The notes beneath the pieces are model-generated. The model was not told where the DNA came from. It did no database searches and saw nothing but the letters and a program-made list of their open reading frames with translations. A stretch of DNA of 64,000 bases from Symbiodinium natans (Eukaryota; Sar; Dinophyceae; Suessiales; Symbiodiniaceae): contig CAJNDS010002713.1 in NCBI GenBank assembly GCA_905221605.1, forward strand, positions 62,001 through 126,000, read 5' to 3'. Within the stretch, counting starts at the first letter, position 1. Each line of letters opens with the position of its first letter. A program made the translations under genes and the position numbers. Shown piece after piece: positions 1-10,199 of this stretch.

Positions 1-1484
1 AGTAGATGGGGTGTTAGAGACTAGTGAGTAGTGAGATGGGCTAGGTGAGGATGGAGCCCCGAGCCTCCGACGAATTGAGTACGGTAAATCATCTAGATTG
101 TTGTACTGCATACTAAAGGGGTTGGGGCCTCAAGGCTCATAAACCCCAACTTCAACCTCTAAATCAAACCCATCCCACACCCCAACAAAACCCCAAGTCC
201 ACGGTGCTCTTTCAGCACTTCGCTGCGCCCTTCATGGTGCTTGAGCCATGCGCATCGGCATGGTGCACTTCTCGATTTGTGTCCTCGATTTGTGTCCTCG
301 ATTTGTGTCGTTATCCTGTGCGCAGGGGCCATGCTAATCTGTCCATGAGCAACAAAAGATGTGGGGAAGGCGCCAGCCTCGGCCTCCGGGCTATGGCTGA
401 AGGTCCAAGGGGTCCGACCTGCAAGCATGGAATCTCTTTCTGGCGAGTTCCAAGCAGATTACAGTCAGATTCTTGTTTTCAGATTTCTCTCTGCCATGAG
501 CTACATTGTTGCACCACTCTCAGACAGGTGCTTAAGGCTTCCACGATCTTTGCTTTGATCTGGGCTAGGGCCTGACGTGTTTTCGCATCTGCGCCTTGTA
601 CGCTCAGTCGAAGCTCTCCACATTCCTCAAGTGATACAGTGATACGTGCAAATCCTCTTCAAGCAGCTGTTGTACATAGACATCTCAGATCCATCGCTTT
701 TCATTGCCAATTCATTCCTCAACCAAGATCGAAGGGGGTACCCCTGCTAAGCTCAGGCGTTCCAAGGAAGCAACGTGAACAAGCCCTCCAAAAGTGGCCG
801 AGCTGGAGGCTCAGAAGGCTTAGATTGTCTTGGCCACCGCTGATGTTGAGCGCCTAGCTGCGAGATAGGCTTGCGCTTGACAGAACAGAGGGGGGGGGGA
901 GGAATGGCACATTCTCGGTGCCCTTGTTTCTGGCCGGGTTCGGATTCCATTCTTGTATGTAGGCACACAGCAAGACAGAGAGGCAGAATTCATTTCCTTG
1001 CGTATCCTCTCAAAGACTGGCAAGAAGTGGCCATGCTCATTTGGCACGTTGTATGGAAATTCTCATGCTGGCTCCTCTGCCAAGCTGTACGTGACACGAG
1101 CTCTGGCAATCACTTACCGGGTTCCGTCCCTTTGGCAACTCCACCGGCGACTCTTGAGAATGTCGCGCAGTGTCCCGCAGCAGCACTGAGCCTTGGCTTG
1201 ATCACCTTGCAGTGCAGCTCTTTCTCAGACGCGGTGTGGCGTGTGATCTGTTGGGGGTCATTTTCATTTTTGACAGGAGCAAGCTGGACGTCCGGTCGTT
1301 AGTGTTGGGGCAGCCGAGCTTTACCTTCCTTCGCTCCAGGGAGTTCTTTCTCTCCAAGACGGCAGCTTGTGATGAACCTATGAGCGGCATGAAGTTGCTA
1401 AAGGCAAGAGCTTGTTGCTAGTGACTCCGGGTAAGCTGTAGCGATAGTGATGACAAGACCGTGTGAAAGCAAACGCCTTGAGAG
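1..1484. other. No supportable gene
   Basis: Open frames here overlap on both strands and none resembles a known family or shows clear splice signals in a consistent phase. A G-rich run lies near 890-900. I see nothing I can annotate. Confidence 0.4.
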
Positions 1485-2105
1485 GTGAAGAAATCACTTG
1501 AGGCCAAGCGGGCCCAGCTGGCGCAGCGCTTCAGGGTGAAGCAAGCAAAGACCATTCTCCAGGCCGCAGCCCAGAATAAGCTTTCAACGAAGACCATCCA
1601 GGATGCTCTGCTCGGGGTGCAGGGAGAAGAGGAATCCACCCCTGCAGTGGAACTCCACATGATGCCGGAAGACCCCTTCAACATCAGCTCCAAATGGTCA
1701 GCACTCCTGGTGCCCACCATCCGAGAAGCATTTGACACGTGGTATCTCTGCCAGCCTACAGCCGGGCCTACAGCATCCTCCCCGCTCGGCCACCCGCGCT
1801 GTGTTGCACAGCTGCCTTTTGAGGCCCGGCCTTGGTACCTCAGCTCCCTTTGTGGGAGCTGGTACTCGCAGCTGGACCGCCACCGCTCCTCTCCCGTGCG
1901 ATTGTTGCTGCTCATGGAGGCGATTCTGGCGCTGGGCTCCCTCCTTTTGGTTGCCCTTGTTGCCCTTGCGGTCTACTGCTGGAATATGCGCGAAGATGCA
2001 GAGCCCTCACCTCTTGCATGTGAGGATTGGACTTTTCCATCCAAGCTTCGACTAACTCAGCATGCTTTCCTGCCCCGCGGCTGTATTGAGCAGTTGGGTG
2101 CTTGA
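1485..2105 (+). CDS. Exon of unknown protein with one membrane segment
   Basis: An open frame of 206 codons follows an AG|G boundary (TTGAGAG|GTGAAG), which fits a 3' splice site better than a GTG start. The first 40 residues are Lys/Ala/Gln-rich and probably helical. A strongly hydrophobic stretch at about residues 143-168 (LLLLMEAILALGSLLLVALV) looks like one membrane helix. I do not recognise the family. The frame probably runs past its real 5' splice site before the stop at 2105. It may be the upstream part of the membrane gene at 2516-5008, because the two are close, on the same strand and both membrane-rich, but the junction is unresolved. Confidence 0.45.
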   Translation: MKKSLEAKRAQLAQRFRVKQAKTILQAAAQNKLSTKTIQDALLGVQGEEESTPAVELHMMPEDPFNISSKWSALLVPTIREAFDTWYLCQPTAGPTASSPLGHPRCVAQLPFEARPWYLSSLCGSWYSQLDRHRSSPVRLLLLMEAILALGSLLLVALVALAVYCWNMREDAEPSPLACEDWTFPSKLRLTQHAFLPRGCIEQLGA

Positions 2106-2229
2106 GTTCCAATGTTGGGCGGTTTAGGCCCGAACTTGTCCGAGGTTCGATGACTCGGGGGCCCAGCTTCCTGGAGATCCACTAGATGCAGGAAGCTGCG
2201 TCGAGGTTCAGCAAGCGTGCGAAAGCTCT

Positions 2230-2469
2230 GTGGCGCTACCATACAGCTATCTTGTTTTCAAGGACCTCACTGAGCTTGGCAAGAAGCTTCGGGGCAAACC
2301 CACAAGAAAGCTTTGGGGACGAACGGCGGAGCCTGCTGGATGGCTTTTGCTGGCCCAGGCCGACCTCCCCCACCCCATAAAATCTTTGCATGAGCTGCAG
2401 TCGAAACTCCTCGAAGAAGGCGGTATAAATTTATGGAAGGGGTTGTATACATCCCTATACTCAGGCTGA
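2230..2469 (+). CDS. Candidate exon, unknown protein
   Basis: About 79 codons with protein-like composition (balanced charged and hydrophobic residues, for example the run from SYLVFKDL to LHELQSKLLEEG) lie between the two membrane-protein stretches. The exon could belong to the same gene. No family recognised and both splice sites are unassigned. The overlapping frame at 2186-2380 is poorer and I treat it as a shadow. Confidence 0.35.
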   Translation: MALPYSYLVFKDLTELGKKLRGKPTRKLWGRTAEPAGWLLLAQADLPHPIKSLHELQSKLLEEGGINLWKGLYTSLYSG

Positions 2470-2515
2470 TGAAGAGGGATGTACGGAGTTTGGCATAATT
2501 GTAGCTTACAGCTTC

Positions 2516-4033
2516 TTGGGCAAGGGGCTACTCATCAGAGATGCACTTGTTTGCCATGCTTCGCTGTCTGCGTCAGATAAACCACAGGCATCAACACTTT
2601 GCTTTCCCAAGCGTTGTGAGGAAGGCGACAGCTTGCCGAGAGCGCTACCATCAGACTCGGAAGCTCGGGCTGTTTTCCATGCGCATCCCGAGTTGATGCC
2701 TCGATTTTCTGTACTGTTGAGGGGTAGCCTCGTTCTGCTCGCAGTGCACACATCTACGCAGTGGCTGCTGGTCGAGTACTTCACCAAGTCAACCTCCTTA
2801 CCTGTTCTGATGATGCTCGTTTTCGGTACTGTAGCTACGCATGTGCTTGTCCTGCTCCAGCGCCACGCAACGCTAGCGCTGGGCGTGCAGTATGAGGAAG
2901 TTCTGCGGAGCAGCCGACAACTGCTGCGATTGCCCAGAGCGAATTGGCCGATTCTGCTGGCCTTCCTGTTGCTCCAGGCTGCCATGGCAGGTACCATCAT
3001 CATGAAACTGCTAGCTGGATATGCACGAAAGCCCTTTGTGGAGCTGGGTTTCCTGGCAGGGATGGCCATGCACACGAAGGCAATGTATGACACCTGCGCT
3101 GGGCGGCAGAAGTGGCGGGAGCCACAGCTGGCAAGCCAGGAGGTGTACGGTGCTGCTATAGAGGTTATGGCAAGCACTGACACGCCCGTCAGCCTTGCCC
3201 CAGGACAAGTGAAGAAGCTGGCCCACATGTGGACTATCACAGGTAGCACCAGTCTGATAGCCTTCATGCTGGTGGCCCGAGTGATGCTGGACGTCCTACA
3301 GCTACGTGGCGAGCTTGTGGATTACAGCGTGAGTCGTGGTAAGTTGGCTTATATGGCTGGCAGCCATGCTCTCCACAATACGCTCCTCCTTGACCAGAAT
3401 GCGGATTCACTTATGCTGAACGTGCAGCTGGGTGAGTTCACGCATGGGGTCCTGATCAAGACGGAGCATCCTCTTCTGCCTGCTGATGACACGGCCCTGA
3501 TTCTGAATGAGTCAGGGGAGCAGCAGATTTCGCTTCCTGGTGGCCCGTTGTATTCTCGTTTGTCGCTTCTTGCAATGGGGGACTATGTCAACACCACCTA
3601 CATAATCCACATCCTGCGTGTCGGGGAAGCGATCTCCGTCTCTTTAACTAGCACCTTCAACGCCGGCAAGTATCCGGAGTTGAAGGGCAGCCTCTTCCAT
3701 GAGGAGCGCCGGCTCCAGTACCAGCTTGAGCATCGCGCCTGGCATGTGCCTGACGTTGACCTTGCCAACACCACCTTGCTGGTGAAGATGACTTCATTGG
3801 CTTATGCACCCATGATCTTCGGTGCCGATGGTGAAACTGCAACGATCCCACAGTTGGCCAGCGAGTGCCATTGCCAGCCAGAGATTCCAGGCGCTGAAGG
3901 GCATCTGGAATGTGGTTGTTGTATGTTGTTGTTTTGGGCTTCTGGCTCAGGGTTCAGGTTCTTAACTCTGACCATCTCTGACCTGCAAGTTGACCGGCTC
4001 TACCCTCCAAACACGCCGTCCTTCACAAGCTAA
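2516..4033 (+). CDS. Multi-pass membrane protein, unknown family
   Basis: A 505-codon frame, one of the longest here. Hydrophobic segments near residues 68-85, 93-115, 143-165 and 245-262 suggest at least four membrane helices. After about residue 290 the protein turns into a soluble beta-rich region with sites such as NTTY and NTT. The last 45 residues (from about nt 3912, a GT after GGAAT) look like intron read-through: composition changes and the DNA becomes TTG/GTT-rich. A likely continuation is the frame at 4058-5008. I do not recognise the family. The absence of introns over 1.4 kb contrasts with the tiny exons after 17 kb. Confidence 0.6.
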   Translation: MGKGLLIRDALVCHASLSASDKPQASTLCFPKRCEEGDSLPRALPSDSEARAVFHAHPELMPRFSVLLRGSLVLLAVHTSTQWLLVEYFTKSTSLPVLMMLVFGTVATHVLVLLQRHATLALGVQYEEVLRSSRQLLRLPRANWPILLAFLLLQAAMAGTIIMKLLAGYARKPFVELGFLAGMAMHTKAMYDTCAGRQKWREPQLASQEVYGAAIEVMASTDTPVSLAPGQVKKLAHMWTITGSTSLIAFMLVARVMLDVLQLRGELVDYSVSRGKLAYMAGSHALHNTLLLDQNADSLMLNVQLGEFTHGVLIKTEHPLLPADDTALILNESGEQQISLPGGPLYSRLSLLAMGDYVNTTYIIHILRVGEAISVSLTSTFNAGKYPELKGSLFHEERRLQYQLEHRAWHVPDVDLANTTLLVKMTSLAYAPMIFGADGETATIPQLASECHCQPEIPGAEGHLECGCCMLLFWASGSGFRFLTLTISDLQVDRLYPPNTPSFTS

Positions 4034-4057
4034 GCCTCGAAATCCTACACCCTAAAA

Positions 4058-5008
4058 GTGCCTAAAAGGCTTTGGCAGTGCCTGCGTCTCCGAGCATCAA
4101 TTGAGGGTCGCAGATGCGGATTTCTGCGTCTACCAGCGCCGTGCAGAAGAAGAGGTTCACCCATATCAAGGTTCGGGCTTCAGTGTTGGGGCGTCAGCGT
4201 AGTGAGGCTAGCAAGAACGGAAAGCAAACTGCCTGTCTCTAGAGACCATCTAGAGTGCTCTAGAACTCCGACTTCAAACCAGCTACGCGACCCAGGTGAA
4301 GCTGGTGTTGCTGGCAAAGACAGCGGAATACTGCAATGGTTGCAGGACCTGCAGTTTAGCGGCAAGTCGGTTCGAGTGACACCAGGGGCCAGCCTCGATG
4401 CAAGAGTCAAGAGCAACTACAGCACAACCACCATCTTCAGCCTGACGAGTAGCCTGGTTTCACTGATCGGCGACAACAGCGCCATAGAGATCATGGCCAC
4501 CCAAGACTTGACCAGTTCCGAGGCACTCAAGGTACCGGTCATGGTGGTCTCCGGTGCCCCACAGCCAATCCTCGAGCATAAGGGCCAAGTCGCGCCAACA
4601 GCTTCCTTCCTCATCCCGAAATTTAATCCTGTGGATGTGCGCACCGACTACGCGGTTTGTGGCGGGAGAGCTTCCGTTGACCACGTTCGGGCATATGTAG
4701 CAGATATTCGCTTCGAAGTCGTACATGAAGATGTGCAGGAGCCGGGAACATGTCACAGCAGCCGCCCGGACACACGGCGTGAATTTCGAAGCATTCGCAG
4801 GAGCACCTCTGGCTGCCAGGGCTGGTGTCACCATTATATACCACGGGTGTTGCACTATGATGTTGTAGCTACTTCTTCGCCGAGCGTGTGCCTCCAGCTG
4901 GCTCTGGAACTTGGAGATGCGTCAGCCTTGCAAAACACGATGATTATGACTGCAGGCCGGGGGTTTTACAAGAGCACCTGCTGTCGGTCATCAGCGCCAG
5001 TCGCTTGA
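4058..5008 (+). CDS. Probable downstream exon of the membrane protein
   Basis: The first 70 codons have poor composition, but from about nt 4275 the frame becomes protein-like and beta-rich (segments such as TTTIFSLTSSLVSLIGD and PQPILEHKGQVAPTASFLIP). This resembles in style the C-terminal half of the preceding 505-codon frame. The real exon is therefore probably about 4275-4980. A frame at 4888-5142 could carry the C-terminus after another junction. Function unknown. Confidence 0.45.
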   Translation: MPKRLWQCLRLRASIEGRRCGFLRLPAPCRRRGSPISRFGLQCWGVSVVRLARTESKLPVSRDHLECSRTPTSNQLRDPGEAGVAGKDSGILQWLQDLQFSGKSVRVTPGASLDARVKSNYSTTTIFSLTSSLVSLIGDNSAIEIMATQDLTSSEALKVPVMVVSGAPQPILEHKGQVAPTASFLIPKFNPVDVRTDYAVCGGRASVDHVRAYVADIRFEVVHEDVQEPGTCHSSRPDTRREFRSIRRSTSGCQGWCHHYIPRVLHYDVVATSSPSVCLQLALELGDASALQNTMIMTAGRGFYKSTCCRSSAPVA

Positions 5009-5142
5009 AGTTTGACATGTTGCCTTGTCTTGCGGCATCCCGAGGTCGTGACTCCAACCGTTGCCTAGATGAAGGATGGATGAACCAGGCAATACGATTG
5101 AACTTCTCTGAGGGCGTTAAGGAGCCAGCATTCAGCTGTTAA

Positions 5143-5776
5143 GTTCTGCAGACCCACTGTTGCTAACTGGAGGTGGAGTCCTTGTCCTTGTCTTTGGCGA
5201 TTTCCCAGTTCGCTGTTTTCTGTGATGGAGCATTGCCATTGTTGTATGATGTTTGCAGCACAGGCGTGTGACTCGGACTCGCAAGCTGGCAAAGGCCACC
5301 TCCAAGCAAACAACGAGGCCCAGGCACAGGCTCGAAGAGCAAACGTAAACTTCGCCAGTTTTCATTAGCTTGGGCACCTAGAGTCTAGAGCATCAGCAGG
5401 AACTGACGACAAGGTGGCTCAACCACTGCCGTCTATCTGGTCGTTGAGTATTCGGCCTTTCGTGCTGCTGTTGCGTTCACTGTGCTGCACGGGGCAACTG
5501 TTCTTGAATCAGGAGTCTTGTAGACCTTGGCCAGCTTGTGACTGCAGGAGCTGCTGCGTGGGAAGGCCAGCCCAGACAGCAACTTCTCAGGCGTGACCCC
5601 TTTGCAAACTGCAGCTGCGGCTCGGCTGGCATTGAGCCAACAACCCCCCCAAAGTAATTTTTGCCCTATTGCAGGGACAGGCCTTGTGGGTCACGTTCTT
5701 TTGCTTTCGCCCTCTCACACTCCTCCAAGCTCAACCCGGTCCATATACCCTTACACAAACATGGCACTGCGACGTC
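5143..5776. other. No supportable gene
   Basis: Only short frames without recognisable content lie between the membrane-protein gene and the CT-rich microsatellite. Confidence 0.35.
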
Positions 5777-5883
5777 TCTCTCTCTGTCTTTGTCTCTCTT
5801 TCTCTCTCTTTCTCTCTCTTTCTCTCTCTTTCTCTCTCTTTCTCTCTCTTTCTCTCTCTTTCTCTCTCTTTCTCTCTCTCTCA
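5777..5883. repeat. CT-rich microsatellite, 8-bp unit
   Basis: About 100 bp of tandem TCTCTCTT-type units. The long frames on both strands through it (Ser/Leu- or Arg/Glu-rich) are repeat artefacts. Confidence 0.95.
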
Positions 5884-6059
5884 CTGACTCGCCTCTGCTC
5901 TTTCACTTCCCCATCCTGCCTATCCCCTCTCCCTGCTCACCTGGGTCGCTCAAACTTTGGTAATGAGAAATAAGGATTTGCCTAAATCGGAACAGAGTGC
6001 TGGGCCACCAACGGAGTCAACATGACCCTCGAGTCTCCATCTCCTCCATTCTTCCAAGG

Positions 6060-6442
6060 CTAGTAACAACATTCCCTTCATTGAGTTGCTGTTGGATCGG
6101 AAAGCCAGCGTGAATGCCCGGACCGGTCAAGGCACAGCTTTGGTGGCTGCCGGCAGTCAGTGCCAGATACAGGCCATGGAAGTCCTCAAGAACGCCGGCG
6201 CCACTGCCGGCATCCCCCCAGCTGCAAAAGCTTCAGAGTGCAGCCGCTCAGCTCTCGTAGAGGTGATCAAGGAGCATGCCATGAACACGAAGGCATGCCA
6301 GCAGGCGAGCGCAAAAGCGGACGTAGGGAACCACACACGGTTGTGGGATGTTGTCAGCATCCTCAAGAAGATGGCGCCCGGGGCTTCGGATGATTGCCGA
6401 GGCCTGATCTCCAGAAGTAGAAGCAGTTTTGAGCCTCCCTAA
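6060..6442 (+). CDS. Ankyrin-repeat exon
   Basis: The exon follows a pyrimidine-rich stretch ending CCAAG|G. The start reads IELLLDRKASVNARTGQGTA, the classic end of one ankyrin repeat (ELLL...AxVNA) running into the next, followed by MEVLKNAGATAG. The rest is Ala/Lys-rich helix. The frame ends exactly where the CCCTAAA array begins, so the last codons before the stop are probably intron. The exons at 6538-6644 and 6884-7204 carry more ankyrin-like units on the same strand. Ankyrin repeats mediate protein-protein contacts; the partner is unknown. Confidence 0.65.
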
Positions 6443-6503
6443 ACCCTAAACCCTAAACCCTAAACCCTAAACCCTAAACCCTAAACCCTAAACCCTAAAC
6501 CCC
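6437..6503 (+). repeat. CCCTAAA array at an intron 3' end
   Basis: Nine near-perfect CCCTAAA units lie between two ankyrin exons. A 3' splice site (ATCACAG|G, AG at 6536-6537) follows about 35 bp later. This is the first of the many telomere-like arrays that sit just 5' of an exon in this window. Confidence 0.9.
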
Positions 6504-6537
6504 TTGATTTGCTGCGGGGTGTCGTGAGCTATCACAG

Positions 6538-6644
6538 GCGCCGCACTCCTGGAGGCGATCAAGAAGTCCGACCTGGTGGCTGTCAGAGTTCTCCTGGATG
6601 GTACGGTGGATGTGGACAAGATTGCAGGCGCACTGAAACACTAG
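6538..6644 (+). CDS. Ankyrin-repeat exon (short)
   Basis: After AG|G the reading AALLEAIKKSDLVAVRVLLD then GTVDVDK matches the helix-helix pattern of an ankyrin repeat (LLEAIKKSDLVAVRVLLDG). The frame stops at TAG 6642-6644, which may lie past the true 5' splice site. It was found by translating outward from the array, not from a long frame. Confidence 0.6.
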
Positions 6645-6883
6645 TGAAGCACTCAAAGATGCCCACATCAGCCCATGGCTCCGATGGCTTTTAAGGGTGC
6701 AAGGGTTTGCACGCAACATCGGCCATAGACCACCACTCCATGCCATGGCCTTTGAATTGTTTTCGATTCTTTGTCAATGCCATCTGCTTGTGCTGCCTTT
6801 GCGTCGGTCGTCTTAGCCCAAACCGTCCTTCCAATCGGAAGATATCGGCAGGATGGAGAAGATGATCGGTGTAGGCCTTCCCC

Positions 6884-7204
6884 TTGCCCTTTGCAGGACG
6901 ACCGCTGGCCACCTTCCTGGGGAACTTCATAAGTGGGAGCACGCCGCTCATCACCGACACCTTCTTCCTGGATGTGCTTCCTCTTCTACATGCACACGGC
7001 ATGGACATCAACTTGGAAGATGACGCTTTGCTGCCCGTGGCAGCTTCCCGCTGCAACGTTTTGATGGTCAAGAAGCTGTTGATACTAGGTGCCGAGCCCG
7101 AGTCCACGAGCCTCGGGGACACCGCGGCTGACAATGCACAGCAGTGCAAGGAGGCTGAGAAGCAGGCTATCCTCGCCGCGTTGGAGTCCAAGGATCACCC
7201 TTAG
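6884..7204 (+). CDS. Ankyrin-repeat exon, probable C-terminus
   Basis: The frame contains LPLLHAHGMDINLEDDALLP then VKKLLILGAEPES, two recognisable ankyrin units, and ends in a Lys/Ala/Glu-rich helix and a TAG stop at 7202-7204. It probably completes the ankyrin gene that starts near 6060. The start of the exon is not fixed; the true 3' splice site may lie near 6850-6900. Confidence 0.6.
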   Translation: MPFAGRPLATFLGNFISGSTPLITDTFFLDVLPLLHAHGMDINLEDDALLPVAASRCNVLMVKKLLILGAEPESTSLGDTAADNAQQCKEAEKQAILAALESKDHP

Positions 7205-8225
7205 GCATGGCTGGCCAAAGTGCAGACTCAGGCCTGGGAAGAAAACATGTGCAGCGCTTAAGTGGACGATGTTGCAACAGGAGGCTCGGGCAAACTTGCC
7301 GCTTGGCTGGCCCCTGACTTAGCCAAGCGAGCAAGCCTCGAGAATAGGGCAGCTTCGAAACCGCAGTTTCTCGCTTCAGCAACTGATAGGTCTACCTACT
7401 TGCGACACTGCAGTTTGTATTGATCTTGTTCAGGCTGGATCCTGCAATGGCACAGCGACCTGGCCATGACTGTTCAGCTGAAGCTGAAGGCCTTGGGGGT
7501 CCAGCGTTGCTTTCCAGATGAGAGCACTCCCAAGTCACCCTCGCACCATACAGGGCTGGACAGATCAAGCCATGCCCAGCTGCACAGCAAGCTGTTGCAG
7601 TCAGTTCGTGTCAAGGTATTCATTGTATTGCCGCATCCTACCCGGGCTAGGATCAGGGGGAGGCACTACTGGATCTTAGTAGTAGGATAGCCCTCAGTCC
7701 TGGGTCTGCTGGCACAGGCCTGCTGCTTAGCGTTCACTCTCCACAGAACGCTTGCCCAAAAACCATCTGTCTTGACGAAAGTGGACATCTGCATCATTTT
7801 ATATCAAGCTCACCTGGGCGGGGGTGGAGGCCGGTGCTTGGAGGGGTGGAGCTGAGAGGACAGGAAATCTGTGAGGCTGGACGTTCACTGGAACAGGAGC
7901 AGTAGCTTGTGCATGTCTGCGGAAGCCCATGCAAAGTGCCTGCAGCAGCGGACTCGTGCTCAAGTTCCACAGTGCGTTGTCCTAAACCTGCGATAGCAGG
8001 ATAGCCTGGGCTCAAAATCCCTTCCCGCTAGGGCCCGCCATGTCGATTGCCAACGTTTGGCCGCCAATCTTAAGCGTACGTAGCTTTTGGTCATGATCTG
8101 CAGTCAGAAGTTCTTTTGGCAAGCTTCGTCATCGAGTAATTACATCGAATTAGAATTTCAGTAGTTGTCCAGCTCATGTAGAACTCGTGTGAAGCCTGGG
8201 TTCGAGCCGCTCGCTAAGGATACAT
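7205..8225. other. No supportable gene
   Basis: Short overlapping frames only. I see no repeat array, known motif or consistent splice chain. Confidence 0.35.
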
Positions 8226-8705
8226 GTGGCGTCAATCTGGATGACTACGAGTGCTGTGCGACCCCACCAGTGGCTATCTTCGGACCCCTTCGAAGCAGAC
8301 CGCCAATTATGTGACCGCATCGGGGCAACCTTCGCCAAAGGACCTAACTACTGCTACTGCCCATATCCGCTCCAAGCGCTCTCCGCGGACCAGAGCGAAC
8401 CTTGTAGGTATAAAACTTCGGGCAAGCAGTGGTTGCCTATTCCCTCTGTGTGGGACATCGTCGGCGAGTGCCTGCCCCTCAGAGCTTTCGATCCCTGCGA
8501 ATTAAGAACCGCATGCAACACTTGCCAACCGCCTGAGGCAGATGCCCGACAATCGGGGAGATTGAGCAGCTGTGTCACTCCGTCGGGGCCAACTTCGATG
8601 GTAAAGGTGAGTGTCGGTGCCGCCGCACCAGATTCATTGGGAAGGGGTGTCCTGCAGACGCAGACGACAGAAGCTTCGGAACCAGTTTCGACATTTCGCA
8701 CCTGA
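8226..8705 (+). CDS. ORF in frame with and directly upstream of the 411-aa ORF
   Basis: 159 codons in the same frame as the next ORF and separated from it by a single TGA (8703-8705) that touches the next ATG. Part of it is protein-like and Cys-rich (FEADRQLCDRIGATFAKGPN, then a YCYCP run). The downstream protein is also Cys-rich, so this may be an upstream exon whose true 5' splice site precedes the TGA, or the N-terminal half of a gene broken by one stop. Function unknown. Confidence 0.35.
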   Translation: MASIWMTTSAVRPHQWLSSDPFEADRQLCDRIGATFAKGPNYCYCPYPLQALSADQSEPCRYKTSGKQWLPIPSVWDIVGECLPLRAFDPCELRTACNTCQPPEADARQSGRLSSCVTPSGPTSMVKVSVGAAAPDSLGRGVLQTQTTEASEPVSTFRT

Positions 8706-9941
8706 ATGGCTTGCGAGATTGCCTCGGCCTCAGCCCTGGTTGTCGTTGCATTAGCATATATTAGCATTCAGACGTGCATGCTCAAGCCAGGCCGGTGCAT
8801 CACACAGGAAGAGGTCATGCATCACAACGCATACGACGCCATCCGGAATGACGCGCTGAATTTCTGTGCTGGCCTTTATGCCAATGCACGGCATACAGCG
8901 GTTGACGACGAATCAGCGAGTTCAATTGAAATCGCAGTACAAGAAGCGCTACAACGCACGGAAGCGGAGAACATTTGCCGCACAGCGCTGGTAGGGCAAG
9001 TCGCCCCCGAGGCGGCTGATAAGGAGTTACTTGGCCTAGAAGGAGGGGTGAAGCAGCAATCACTACCGGCAGAGACGAGAGCCTTTCGAGTGCTGGGTCA
9101 AAAGACTCAGGCATCGCAGACTTGGCAGCAACTGTTGTCCAAGGTCTGCAAGGACGAGTGCCATGACCTCGTCGAGGGTATGAAGGACTCTAAGGTCGGC
9201 TCTAAGCTCGGCTTCGCTGAAGTTGGCATGTCAGCAGATTCCGTCCCCAAGGTGTGCGCGGACTTGGTGGTACGCAAAGTAGAGGCCGAGGCATTGACTT
9301 GCTGCGGTCTTTCCTGTGGCTGGAACCAGCGCACGTGCCGCTTCTGGCCCTACATGACTTCTGCCGAGAAGGAAGATTGGAACGCCAGGTGTTGCTCAGA
9401 AAACACTATCCTCAGGAATTCCACGCGGGAACGCCTGTGCAACAGCGTTCTACCAAAAGGGAACCAACAAGAGATGGAGTCTCTGGATCCGGAGCCCAAT
9501 GATGCCAAGGATGCGGAGAGGATTGGACAAGACGAGCCTGAAGATTCCTCCATGCTGCAGCACGACGCGCAGCAGGTGCAAGAACTCGGACAGCTCACAT
9601 GCAGCGCGGAGGTTGGCAAGAACTGCCACCGCGATCAAAGACAAGAGTTCCTGACCCGCTGCAACGAGGATGAGAGCTTGAATTGGAGCTTCATACAAAA
9701 GAAGGTCCACGAAAAGATCAAACGCCACGCCACCGAATCTGTGGCTGGAGGGCAGGAGGGCATGGCCCAGTGCGTGGGCCGTTTGACGGAAGTAGGGGCC
9801 AGCTCAGTCTCGTGGGAAGATGGAACGTGCTTCTTCGTCTCCAACAAGGAGGACAACCATGTGAAGAACTTGTACCAGCGTGCCCATGCGAGTCTGGACC
9901 ACGTGGATGCTGCAGAGGTTGTGCTCTTCAAGTACCATTGA
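8706..9941 (+). CDS. Cys-rich protein with N-terminal hydrophobic segment, unknown function
   Basis: 411 codons from ATG. Residues about 7-25 (ASALVVVALAYISIQTC) form a signal-anchor-like segment, which suggests a secreted or type II membrane protein. The rest is soluble, acidic and rich in Cys in clusters (CKDECHDL, CCGLSCGWNQRTC, CSAEVGKNC), as in disulfide-bonded luminal proteins. A low-complexity acidic stretch (about 255-295) separates two Cys-bearing parts that both end in a similar pattern around Cys-Ser/Asn. No catalytic motif recognised. The ORF is intronless, in contrast to the 17-40 kb genes. Confidence 0.65.
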   Translation: MACEIASASALVVVALAYISIQTCMLKPGRCITQEEVMHHNAYDAIRNDALNFCAGLYANARHTAVDDESASSIEIAVQEALQRTEAENICRTALVGQVAPEAADKELLGLEGGVKQQSLPAETRAFRVLGQKTQASQTWQQLLSKVCKDECHDLVEGMKDSKVGSKLGFAEVGMSADSVPKVCADLVVRKVEAEALTCCGLSCGWNQRTCRFWPYMTSAEKEDWNARCCSENTILRNSTRERLCNSVLPKGNQQEMESLDPEPNDAKDAERIGQDEPEDSSMLQHDAQQVQELGQLTCSAEVGKNCHRDQRQEFLTRCNEDESLNWSFIQKKVHEKIKRHATESVAGGQEGMAQCVGRLTEVGASSVSWEDGTCFFVSNKEDNHVKNLYQRAHASLDHVDAAEVVLFKYH

Positions 9942-10004
9942 CACGGCCCGCGTGTATTGGCATGCAAACTCGAGCGCAAAAAGGTGCCTATGATTAATGA
10001 ATGT

Positions 10005-10135
10005 ATATACGTATATAAACATAAAAAAAACAAATAAAGTAATAAATAACAAATAGATAATATGTAGATATAGAAACCCCCTAAACCCTAAACCCTCTAA
10101 GCCTTAAACCCGCTAAACACTAAACCCTCTGAGCC
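10005..10135. repeat. A/T-rich tract followed by degenerate CCCTAAA array
   Basis: About 70 bp of A/T-rich DNA (ATAAAAAAAACAAATAAAG) follows the 411-aa ORF, then some 55 bp of degenerate CCCTAAA-like units. The tract includes AATAAA, but dinoflagellates generally do not rely on that signal, so I do not call it a polyadenylation site. Confidence 0.6.
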
Positions 10136-10199
10136 ATACGTACGAGGCCATAGTAGCCAGCGCCTGCAAGAAAGCATTTAGGAGATGGTTTTCACCTTT

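Noticed and set aside
5593-5973. ORFs across the CT-rich tract
   Set aside because: Simple-repeat frames on both strands.
8180-8220. tRNA-like T-loop (GGTTCGAG)
   Set aside because: The flanking bases do not form a T-stem or acceptor stem, and no anticodon arm is present.
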